From Ignavibacteria bacterium (lineage in GTDB: Bacteria; Bacteroidota; Ignavibacteria; Tepidaquicellales; Tepidaquicellaceae): DNA of 64,000 bases. The stretch spans positions 1 through 64,000 of the forward strand of contig JAOADD010000054.1 of the NCBI GenBank assembly GCA_026417495.1. The letters are read 5' to 3'. Positions within the stretch are counted from its first letter, which is position 1, and each line of letters opens with the position of its first letter. Positions 37,871 through 46,007 of this stretch are shown in pieces. The notes under the pieces are model-generated. The model was not told the DNA's origin. It searched no databases and saw only the letters and a program-made list of their open reading frames with translations. The position numbers and the translations under genes are program-made.

Positions 37871-39523
37871 ATGTATATAACGATAGACGGACAAAAACTA
37901 GAATTTAAAAAGGGGGAAACTATATTACAAGTTGCACTTCGTTCAGGTATTGATATTCCTCACTTTTGCTACCATCCTGCTCTAAGTATAGCAGGAAATT
38001 GCCGCATATGTTTAGTTGAGGTTGATAATATTCCCAAACTAGTTATTGCATGCGCTACTTTAGCAGAAAAAGATATGGTTGTTAAAACCAACACTCCAAA
38101 AGTAATAGAAGCTCAAAATGCAATAATGGAATTTATTCTGATTAATCATCCATTAGACTGCCCTATTTGTGATGAAGCTGGTGAATGTAAATTGCAAGAC
38201 TATGCATACAAATATGGTAAAGGATATTCAAGATTTGATGAAGAAAAAGTTATTAAAGACAAAAGAGTACCCATAGGACCCAATGTATTATTTGATGCAG
38301 AAAGATGTATAAGCTGTTCAAGATGTATAAGATATTGTGATGAAATTTCAAAATCTCATGAATTAACTTTTGTTAATAGAGGAGAAAAAGTAACCATAGA
38401 AACATTCCCAGGAAAACAACTTGATAATCCATATTCGATGAATGTAATAGAGATATGCCCAGTTGGTGCATTAACATCAAGGCATTTCAGATTTAGAGCA
38501 AGAGTTTGGGACATGTCATTTACATATAGTATATGCCCTGGTTGTGCCAGAGGATGTAATACTATAATTGGAGTTAGAAATAATGAAATACTAAGAATTG
38601 AGCCAAGAGAAAATCTCGAGGTAAATCAATACTGGTTATGCGATTATGGAAGATTAAATACTTATAAATTTGTTAATGATGTAAATTTAAGAATTGATTC
38701 ACCAAAAGTACTTATTGAAGAAACTAGTTCAGAAGAAAAGAAACAAGTTGATGTAGATTGGAAAGCTGCAATTGAAAAAGCGGTTTCATTATTAAAAGAA
38801 GAGGACAATAATTATCTTTTTATTGGATCCGCCTTAAGCACATTAGAGGATAACTACACTTTAAAAAAATTTGCAAACAATATTTTAGGTATCAATGAAA
38901 TATACTACATCCCTCACATTGATGAATCATTTGGAGATGACATTCTAAGGAAATCTGATAAAACTCCAAATTCAAAAGGTGTAGAACTCCTTGGTTTCAA
39001 AAAAATTAGCAACAAAATTATAAAGGAACTAAAAGAAGGTAAATACAATTTTTTATTTATTTTAAATGAAGATATTTCCACCTTACAAAACTTTTCAGAA
39101 TTTCAACCTAACATTGCAAAATCAATTCAACTCCTCAGTACAATAAATAACTATTCTAACGAAGCTGATGTTCTACTTCCATTATCTACATACGCCGAAA
39201 TCAATGGAACATACATAAATTTCCAAAACAGAATTCAGAGACTTCGCCCCGCAGTAACAACGATTGAGCAAGAAAGATTGCCAGGTGAGTTTTCTTTATC
39301 AAGATTAGATAAATTTGGAGCTCATAATGATAGATGGTCTCAAGGCAAAAAATTCAATAGTAGACCAGGTTGGAAAATCATAAAACAAATTGCAAAAGAA
39401 TTTAATATTGAGTTTGAATTCGAAAATTCTGAAGATGTTTTTATTGAGCTCTGCAATTCAATAACAATTCTAAAAGGTTTAGATTACGATAAAATAGGAA
39501 ACCAAGGTTATAAAATAAAATAA
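37871..39523 (+). CDS. nuoG: Short NuoG-like iron-sulfur protein (orphan complex I subunit G)
   Basis: 550 residues; ordinary NuoG is about 680-910. Residues 1-80 are a [2Fe-2S] ferredoxin domain (HFCYHP, GNCRICLVEV, ACATL). Next is the His-Cys cluster HPLDCPICDEAGEC, then CISCSRCIRYC with ICPVGAL. The molybdopterin-type domain starts with CPGCARGCN and WLCDYGR (the optional N7-type cluster site). The rest of that domain is much reduced but keeps the ending NEADVLLPLSTYAEINGTYINF. No other nuo gene is near. It may serve a complex I encoded elsewhere, or a hydrogenase or formate dehydrogenase. Confidence 0.85.
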   Translation: MYITIDGQKLEFKKGETILQVALRSGIDIPHFCYHPALSIAGNCRICLVEVDNIPKLVIACATLAEKDMVVKTNTPKVIEAQNAIMEFILINHPLDCPICDEAGECKLQDYAYKYGKGYSRFDEEKVIKDKRVPIGPNVLFDAERCISCSRCIRYCDEISKSHELTFVNRGEKVTIETFPGKQLDNPYSMNVIEICPVGALTSRHFRFRARVWDMSFTYSICPGCARGCNTIIGVRNNEILRIEPRENLEVNQYWLCDYGRLNTYKFVNDVNLRIDSPKVLIEETSSEEKKQVDVDWKAAIEKAVSLLKEEDNNYLFIGSALSTLEDNYTLKKFANNILGINEIYYIPHIDESFGDDILRKSDKTPNSKGVELLGFKKISNKIIKELKEGKYNFLFILNEDISTLQNFSEFQPNIAKSIQLLSTINNYSNEADVLLPLSTYAEINGTYINFQNRIQRLRPAVTTIEQERLPGEFSLSRLDKFGAHNDRWSQGKKFNSRPGWKIIKQIAKEFNIEFEFENSEDVFIELCNSITILKGLDYDKIGNQGYKIK

Positions 39524-39529
39524 TTTACT

Positions 39530-40954
39530 TTGAAAAAGTTTGAAAGCCACTCCTCAGGATTATTAACACGATTGGGGTTATTCACTTCTATAATGATTGT
39601 CATCAGTTCAATGGTTGGCTCAGGAGTATTCAAAAAAATTGCTCCAATGTCTGCAGAGGTCGGTTCATCAGGTTTAATTTTACTCGCATGGCTTGTAGCG
39701 GGTTTGATAACTTTATTCGCAGCTGCCATTAATGCTGAAGTTGCTAGCCTTATTGCTGAACCTGGTGGGCAATATGTTTATTTCCAAAAGATGTATGGTA
39801 ATGGTATCGCCTTTCTTTATGGTTGGTCGTGTTTCGCTGTCATTCAATCAGCATCAATTGCTTCCATTGCTTATGTGTTCTCAGAATCAGTAAATTCAAT
39901 AATACCATTACCACACTTCAGTAAAGAAATTGAAAGTATAAATATCTTTGGTATATTTTACCCTCTCCAAAGTTTTGGAGTCAAAGGATTAACAATTATT
40001 ACAATCTTATTTCTTACAACGATTAACTATTTTGGAGTAGTTTTCGGAGGTTCAGTGACAAATCTATTCACACTTCTTAAAATACTTGGTATTGTTTTAA
40101 TTGTATTTTTAGTATTTGTATTTAGTAATGGTTCATTTTCTAATGTAAATTTAGTAATTGAAAATCCAAATCACACTTATAGCAGTCCACTTGGAGTTTT
40201 TGGTGCTTTTTTTGCTGCTATGTTATCTGCTTTCTGGGCTTATGATGGATGGAATAATATAGGTTATCTTGGAGGTGAAGTTAAAAATGCAAAGAGGAAT
40301 ATTCCTATTTCGCTTTATCTCGGAGTAATAATTGTGATTTTGATCTATTTGATTGTAAACTTTGCTTTCCTTTATGTGATACCAGTTAATGAAATGATTC
40401 AAGTTTATGAAAAACGAGACTCAATTGCAGCAATAGAAGTATTAAAAAAGTTTCTTGACTATGGTGGTGTTTTGGTTGTGTCAATTATAATAATGGTTTC
40501 CACTTTTGGTACAACTAATGGAACTATTCTTGCTTCATCAAGATTGTATTTTGCTATGTCGAGGGATAAATTATTTTTTAAAAAAGCAGGATATTGTCAT
40601 AAGATTTTTAAGACTCCATCAACTTCTCTTATAATACAAGGATTTTGGGCTTCCATATTGGTTTTATCTGGCTCATTTGACCAACTTACTGATATGTTAA
40701 TATTTGCAGCATTTATATTTTATGGACTTGGTGCTTTCGGAGTATTTGTTTTAAGAAAAAAAATGAAAGATGCACATAGACCCTATAAAGTATTTGGTTA
40801 TCCTGTAATTCCTGCAATTACAGTAATATTCTTTTTTACAATTTTCATTATTACAATAATTCAAAACCCGAGGGATGCAGGAATCGGGCTTGCCCTCATT
40901 CTAATTGGGGTCCCCTTTTATATTATCTGGAATCAAAAGAAAAAGAACTCTTAG
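39530..40954 (+). CDS. APC-family amino acid permease (TTG start)
   Basis: 474 residues with twelve predicted spans. The first span has SMVGSGVFKKIAP, matching the unwound GSG substrate site of APC transporters; AEVASLIAEPGGQYVYFQKMYG and AFWAYDGWNNIGYLGGEVKNAKRNIP are family signatures of the LAT/APA branch. The start is set at TTG 39530: an in-frame stop (that of nuoG, same frame) lies 6 bases upstream, and the first ATG would remove the start of span 1. It likely imports or exchanges neutral or basic amino acids. It could be co-transcribed with nuoG. Confidence 0.88.
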   Translation: MKKFESHSSGLLTRLGLFTSIMIVISSMVGSGVFKKIAPMSAEVGSSGLILLAWLVAGLITLFAAAINAEVASLIAEPGGQYVYFQKMYGNGIAFLYGWSCFAVIQSASIASIAYVFSESVNSIIPLPHFSKEIESINIFGIFYPLQSFGVKGLTIITILFLTTINYFGVVFGGSVTNLFTLLKILGIVLIVFLVFVFSNGSFSNVNLVIENPNHTYSSPLGVFGAFFAAMLSAFWAYDGWNNIGYLGGEVKNAKRNIPISLYLGVIIVILIYLIVNFAFLYVIPVNEMIQVYEKRDSIAAIEVLKKFLDYGGVLVVSIIIMVSTFGTTNGTILASSRLYFAMSRDKLFFKKAGYCHKIFKTPSTSLIIQGFWASILVLSGSFDQLTDMLIFAAFIFYGLGAFGVFVLRKKMKDAHRPYKVFGYPVIPAITVIFFFTIFIITIIQNPRDAGIGLALILIGVPFYIIWNQKKKNS

Positions 40955-41049
40955 GGTAATAAGATTTTATTTACAATAATAATATTTTCAAAAGATTTTT
41001 TTTATTACAAGAAAACTTATTAACCTTAAAATAATAACACATTAAAATA

Positions 41050-41373
41050 TTATTCAGGGATAATTTTAGATATGTTTTTATACTTTTCAGATAGTTTCTT
41101 AAGTCTTCTATCAATAAAATGCAATTTAATAAGTGATCGAATAATAATATAAACAGCAAGAACAGTAAGAAACAAAATAATCGCAAAAAGAAATATTACT
41201 AAAAAGGGTGAATCAAATAAATTGTAATTTTTGGAAAATGCCACTAAGAAACTTAAGGATGATAAAGGTAAAGCTAATATAGCAATACCAGTTCTTAAGA
41301 AAGAATGAATGGTCCTTTTCTCTGCAAGTATTAATTGTGCTTCATTAAAAATTTCCTCTTTATCTTTCTTCAT
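41050..41373 (-). CDS. Small membrane protein, DUF202-like
   Basis: 107 residues with two membrane spans (about 27-45 and 57-80). The segment ILAEKRTIHSFLRTGIAILALP before the first span resembles the ERTxLAWxRTGL motif of DUF202/YidH proteins, whose role is unknown. A charged N-terminus and a basic C-terminal helix lie in the cytoplasm. It is 74 bases beyond the T9SS propeller gene on the same strand. The family call is tentative. Confidence 0.6.
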   Translation of the reverse strand: MKKDKEEIFNEAQLILAEKRTIHSFLRTGIAILALPLSSLSFLVAFSKNYNLFDSPFLVIFLFAIILFLTVLAVYIIIRSLIKLHFIDRRLKKLSEKYKNISKIIPE

Positions 41374-41447
41374 TAAATAACAAAAAAATAAATTTATAAG
41401 TTACTAAAATAACTCCATAAAACTAAAAATATAAACGAGAAAGAAAA

Positions 41448-43208
41448 TTATTTAATAATTATCATTTTCTTAGTGTCAGTAAAGCCATCACAATCAAGCC
41501 TATAAAAATATAAACCCGCTGGTAAATCAGAAGCATCATATTCAATAATATAATTTCCTGGTTCTTGATAAGAATTCACTAATTTTGAAATTTCCCTACC
41601 AAGTATATCGAATATTTTGATAATTACAAATCCTGATTTTGGTATGTCATAACTTATTTTGGTCGTGGGATTAAAAGGATTTGGATAATTCTGATATAAT
41701 ACAAAGTTCTTTGGAATTTCAGTTGATTTTTTGGTAACTTCAGTTGTTACGGGATACCACATGAATTGCAAATTTGGTCTAATACTTGATGCTGTACCTC
41801 CTGTAATATCCACACAACCATCACCTGATATGTTATTTGCATTATGATAAACAGTATTTGTACCAGTATTAGAAGAATAAACTGTAGAGTTAGTACTCCC
41901 AACTGAATTGTTAAAACAAATTTCAATCAAAAGAGAATTTGGATAAGACCAAATAAATTGATTTTGTAAAGGTATGAATTGAACACCTGTGGCAGATGGT
42001 GCCCAATTACCATCAAAAACAGTAGTCCATCCTGTAGAAGTATAACCTGTCAGGGATGATTGAGTTGTATTTCTCATTTTGATTTTTAAACCATTAATAG
42101 TCTGAGTATTAACAGATTCAAAATTAAAACCGATAGTAAAGATATTTGCAGCAGACGCTCCTATAATAGAATTTATTTCACTTGCAAGGTACAATAAATT
42201 TGTTCTGCCATCAGAAAATTGAGTATTGAAAGGTATTGCGGTAATCTGATTTCCAGAACCCACACCTCCAATACCAGGTGCTTCATTAGTTCTTAAGATA
42301 GTTCCCAAATCACCCACGCAATAACCATAATTTGTGTTGGGTATAAAATAAACTTGTTTTAAATTATTTGTTGTGTAATAATACTGGACCCAACTTTCTC
42401 CACCATTTGTAGATTTCAACATAGTACCATTATCTCCAACAGCCCATAGATTAAAAGGATTAATTGCATAAATGGAATTAATTCTTTCGTAAGTACCAGT
42501 GTATACCTGCACAAAGTTAACACCACCATTAGTAGTTTTTAAAATTTTACCACTATCACCTGCAACAAAACCAATATTAGAAGTAATAAAATATACTGCT
42601 CTTAATGGAGAAGTAACTGGTCTTGAATAAGAAAAATTTGAACCACTATTACTAGTTCTGAAAACATATCCATATGTATCTACAACCCATGTTCTATATT
42701 CATCTAAACAAAAAACTTTTGAGTTATAACCAGGTACAGTATAAACATTATACCAATTCAAACCCCAATCAGTTGATTTGATAACATTACCATAATAATT
42801 TCCCATCCAACCAGCTCCTAAAGGAGTGAACATTATAGATGTAATCGCATAATTGTTAGCAGTAACATCAATCATAGTCCAATTATATCCACCATTAGTG
42901 GTTCTATATAATTTCCCATTTTGACAACCAATAAATCCAACTTGTGGATTGACAAAAAATACACAATTAAAATTAAATCCAATTGGTGCTGGTAAAGAAT
43001 ACCAATTAACACCAGAATTTGTGGTAGCCATTATCTTGCCCGCATCCCCAACAATCCAACCTTTAGTATAATCTGTCGGGTTATTTGTAGCAAAAAAAAC
43101 TCCATTTAAATTTTCGTAAGTACCACTATTTTGTAATATCCATCCAGATTGAGAATAACCAATAGAAAATGAGAATAATATTAAAAGAATTATTTTACTC
43201 GCTTTCAT
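41448..43208 (-). CDS. Secreted YCF48-type propeller protein with T9SS sorting domain
   Basis: 586 residues. The signal peptide ends near GYSQ (about 1-20). Residues about 25-310 hold seven or so blades with GKIMATTNSGVNW, GKLYRTTNGGYNW, GKILKTTNGGVNF and GTMLKSTNGGESW, a YCF48/BNR-like propeller. Residues about 330-490 are a beta-rich module also found in the M28 peptidase at 55044-57125 (LLYLASEI, IGFNFESV, TGWTTVF, LLIEICFNN). Residues about 500-586 are a type A T9SS domain (QNYPNPFNPTTKISY, FDILGREI, AGLYFYRL). It is probably a surface binding or structural protein with no visible catalytic residues. Confidence 0.88.
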   Translation of the reverse strand: MKASKIILLILFSFSIGYSQSGWILQNSGTYENLNGVFFATNNPTDYTKGWIVGDAGKIMATTNSGVNWYSLPAPIGFNFNCVFFVNPQVGFIGCQNGKLYRTTNGGYNWTMIDVTANNYAITSIMFTPLGAGWMGNYYGNVIKSTDWGLNWYNVYTVPGYNSKVFCLDEYRTWVVDTYGYVFRTSNSGSNFSYSRPVTSPLRAVYFITSNIGFVAGDSGKILKTTNGGVNFVQVYTGTYERINSIYAINPFNLWAVGDNGTMLKSTNGGESWVQYYYTTNNLKQVYFIPNTNYGYCVGDLGTILRTNEAPGIGGVGSGNQITAIPFNTQFSDGRTNLLYLASEINSIIGASAANIFTIGFNFESVNTQTINGLKIKMRNTTQSSLTGYTSTGWTTVFDGNWAPSATGVQFIPLQNQFIWSYPNSLLIEICFNNSVGSTNSTVYSSNTGTNTVYHNANNISGDGCVDITGGTASSIRPNLQFMWYPVTTEVTKKSTEIPKNFVLYQNYPNPFNPTTKISYDIPKSGFVIIKIFDILGREISKLVNSYQEPGNYIIEYDASDLPAGLYFYRLDCDGFTDTKKMIIIK

Positions 43209-43376
43209 TTTTCTTCTTTTTATTTAAATTATTTTACTATTTTTTTTATATAAAAACAATATTATAATTAAGTATAGTTGTGTGAGACAATAAAAGGAAA
43301 GTCATATATTAAAAACAAAAATGAATTTAATTAATGAATAAAAATAGATAAATTAAAAAAATTTAAAATTATTATT

Positions 43377-44027
43377 ATGAGAATATTTATTGATACAGCA
43401 AATTTAAATGAAATCAAAGAAGCAGCTGATATGGGGCTTCTTGATGGAGTTACAACTAATCCTTCTCTTGTTGCAAAAGAAGGTTATAAAGATTTTAAGG
43501 ACTTATTAATTAAAATATGCGATATTGTTGATGGTGACATAAGTGCTGAGGTTGTTTCCACAACATGTGATGAAATTGTAAAGGAAGCTAAAGAATTAGC
43601 ATCAATTCATAGAAACATTGTAATTAAAATTCCTTTGATTAAGGATGGGTTAAAAGCTGTAAAAATTCTTTCGGCAGAAGGAATTAAAACAAATGTTACT
43701 TTGTGTTTTTCACCATCCCAAGCAATTTTAGCAGCAAAAGCAGGTGCATATTTAGTTAGCCCATTTGTAGGAAGATTAGATGATATTTCACACAATGGAA
43801 TGGAATTAATTTCCCAAATTGTTACCATATACGGAAATTATGGATTTACTACACAGGTATTAGTAGCATCTGTTAGGCATCCTTTACATTTTGTTGAAGC
43901 TGCTATGATGGGAGCAGATGTTTGTACTTTACCTTTCAAAGTACTTGAGCAGTTAGTAAAACATCCTTTGACAGACATAGGTCTTAAAAAGTTTCTCGAG
44001 GACTGGGAAAAGTTAAAAAAATCATAA
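43377..44027 (+). CDS. fsa: Transaldolase-family aldolase (fructose-6-phosphate aldolase type)
   Basis: 216 residues, the size of the short TalC/Fsa subfamily. [16 protein letters not shown] and [13 protein letters not shown] open the barrel, IVIKIPLI holds the Schiff-base Lys, and [20 protein letters not shown] and [10 protein letters not shown] follow. Members act either as transaldolase in the pentose phosphate pathway or as fructose-6-phosphate aldolase; sequence by eye cannot decide. It is 18 bases before gcvT and starts a four-gene plus-strand run ending with ftsK. Confidence 0.92.
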   Translation: MRIFIDTANLNEIKEAADMGLLDGVTTNPSLVAKEGYKDFKDLLIKICDIVDGDISAEVVSTTCDEIVKEAKELASIHRNIVIKIPLIKDGLKAVKILSAEGIKTNVTLCFSPSQAILAAKAGAYLVSPFVGRLDDISHNGMELISQIVTIYGNYGFTTQVLVASVRHPLHFVEAAMMGADVCTLPFKVLEQLVKHPLTDIGLKKFLEDWEKLKKS

Positions 44028-44045
44028 TTATTAAATAATATAGAA

Positions 44046-45131
44046 ATGAAAAAGACAGCATTTAACAATATTCACAAAGAGTTAAAAGCAAAACTTGTTG
44101 AATTTGCAGGTTTTGAGATGCCAGTGCTATATGAAGGAATATTAAGTGAACATAAAGCTGTAAGAGAATCAGTTGGTGTTTTTGATGTATCTCATATGGG
44201 TGAAGTGGAAATAAGAGGGAAAGATGCTTTTGAATTTGTTCAAAAAATTACCACAAATGATGTTAGTAAGTTAACAGAAGGAAAAGTTCAATACTCATCA
44301 ATGTGTTATGAAAATGGTGGTATGGTAGATGATTTACTTGTTTATCACTGCGGAGATTATTTTATGCTTGTAATTAATGCTTCCAATATTGAAAAGGATA
44401 TAAACTGGATGAGAAAAAATGTTTTTGGAGATGTGCAAGTAATAGATATTTCAGATGATACTTCATTATTAGCAGTCCAAGGCAAAAATTCGATTCATAC
44501 CCTACAAAAATTAACTAATACAGATTTAAGTTCGATTGAATACTATAACTATAAAAGAGGGAAAATCGCAGGAGAGGATGTAATTATATCTCACACAGGT
44601 TACACAGGAGAAAAAATTTGTTTTGAAATATATATGCCTTCAGATGTTGCAATATCTGAAAAAATTTGGCATGAGATATTCAAAGCAGGAAAAGATTATA
44701 ATATAAAACCGGTTGGGTTAGGAGCAAGGGATACATTACGATTAGAAGCATCATACCGTTTATATGGAAATGATATGGATGAAACTACAAATCCATTTGA
44801 AGCAGGATTGGGATGGATAACTAAACTTGAAAAAAATGATTTCATAGGTAAAGAAGCATTACTTGAAGTAAAAGCAAGAGGTCTAACAAGAAAATTAATG
44901 GGATTTACAAGTGATGAAAAGATTATGGCAAGGCATGGTTACGAAATTTTTTCTAATGGTGAAAAAATCGGTTTCGTAACAAGTGGAGGTCCATCTCCTA
45001 TATTAAACAAAAATATCGGTTTTGCATACATAAACATAGATCATGCTAAAATTGGAAACATTATTGATATTAAAATAAGAGATAAGAAAATAAAAGCTGA
45101 GTTGGTTAAAACCCCTTTTATTACAATTTAA
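44046..45131 (+). CDS. gcvT: Glycine cleavage system T protein (aminomethyltransferase)
   Basis: 361 residues, the normal length. It moves the methylene of lipoamide-bound aminomethyl to tetrahydrofolate. FAGFEMPVLYEGILSEHKAVR, GVFDVSHMGEVEI, KVQYSSMCYENGGMVDDLLVY (folate-site Asp in GGMVDD) and GLGARDTLRLEASYRLYGNDM are conserved. gcvH and gcvP are not nearby. One-carbon units made here would feed FolD (51567-52451). It lies between fsa and comB with short gaps. Confidence 0.96.
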   Translation: MKKTAFNNIHKELKAKLVEFAGFEMPVLYEGILSEHKAVRESVGVFDVSHMGEVEIRGKDAFEFVQKITTNDVSKLTEGKVQYSSMCYENGGMVDDLLVYHCGDYFMLVINASNIEKDINWMRKNVFGDVQVIDISDDTSLLAVQGKNSIHTLQKLTNTDLSSIEYYNYKRGKIAGEDVIISHTGYTGEKICFEIYMPSDVAISEKIWHEIFKAGKDYNIKPVGLGARDTLRLEASYRLYGNDMDETTNPFEAGLGWITKLEKNDFIGKEALLEVKARGLTRKLMGFTSDEKIMARHGYEIFSNGEKIGFVTSGGPSPILNKNIGFAYINIDHAKIGNIIDIKIRDKKIKAELVKTPFITI

Positions 45132-45139
45132 ATTAAGTT

Positions 45140-45970
45140 ATGCCTAAGATAAATTTATATATTACTCATTCACTAATTGCTGATGACTTGATACTAAAAG
45201 ATAAAAATGTAATTATTATTGATGTATTAAGAACATGTACTTCAATTACTGTATCATTATTCAATAAAGCAAAGGAAGTAATTCCAGCTGAAAGTGTCGC
45301 AAAAGCAGCAAAATTAAAAAGAAGCTCAGGCGAAACTTTACTATGTGGTGAAAAAAATGGTAAAATTATCCAAGGGTTTAATCTTGGAAATTCACCTCTT
45401 GAATTTACAGAGAACAATGTTAAGGGAAAAATACTTGTGTTTTGTACAACTAATGGGACTATCTCAATTGTAAAAGCAAGACTTGCAAAAAACTGCATTA
45501 TTGGAAGTTTTGTAAACCTCGCCAAAGTGGTTGAATATATAACAGGATTAAATGAAGATATTGTAATTCTCTGCTCTGGTAAGCAAGGTAATTTTTCACT
45601 CGAGGATTTTATTTGTGCTGGAGCAATAATCAGAGAAATATTGAAATCAACCAATAATAATACTTATGAACTAAATGATCCTGAAAACTCTGCTCTTACT
45701 TTATCAGAATGTTTGATATATGACAATAACAGTATTAATCAAGATAAAGTTTTAAGATTATTACAGTCAACCGAGCATGGGAAGTATTTAATGAGCCTCA
45801 CTTTTATAGATGATATTAAAATATGTGCGGGTATAAACACATATCCAGTTTTACCAGTTTTTCATAAGGATGTAATTAAACTCAAGGAACAATTTGAATA
45901 TGAAACATCACAGAGACAACAAATGAAAAAAATAGATTTATCAGGGAAACCAAAGGAAACAAAGACTTAA
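45140..45970 (+). CDS. comB: ComB-family 2-phosphosulfolactate phosphatase
   Basis: 276 residues. VIIIDVLRTCTSITVSL contains the metal/phosphate site, and GFNLGNSPLEF, VFCTTNGTISI and CSGKQGNFSLEDFICAGAII match ComB proteins. In methanogens ComB makes sulfolactate for coenzyme M; in bacteria such as this the family is widespread and its substrate uncertain. The C-terminal 30 residues are charged and probably disordered. It lies 8 bases after gcvT and 37 before ftsK. Confidence 0.88.
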   Translation: MPKINLYITHSLIADDLILKDKNVIIIDVLRTCTSITVSLFNKAKEVIPAESVAKAAKLKRSSGETLLCGEKNGKIIQGFNLGNSPLEFTENNVKGKILVFCTTNGTISIVKARLAKNCIIGSFVNLAKVVEYITGLNEDIVILCSGKQGNFSLEDFICAGAIIREILKSTNNNTYELNDPENSALTLSECLIYDNNSINQDKVLRLLQSTEHGKYLMSLTFIDDIKICAGINTYPVLPVFHKDVIKLKEQFEYETSQRQQMKKIDLSGKPKETKT

Positions 45971-46007
45971 ATGATAATAACCGTTATCCGTATTAAATAA
46001 TAAGATA

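Noticed and set aside
44028-44045. Glycine riboswitch before gcvT
   Set aside because: Only 18 bases separate fsa and gcvT, too few for a riboswitch.
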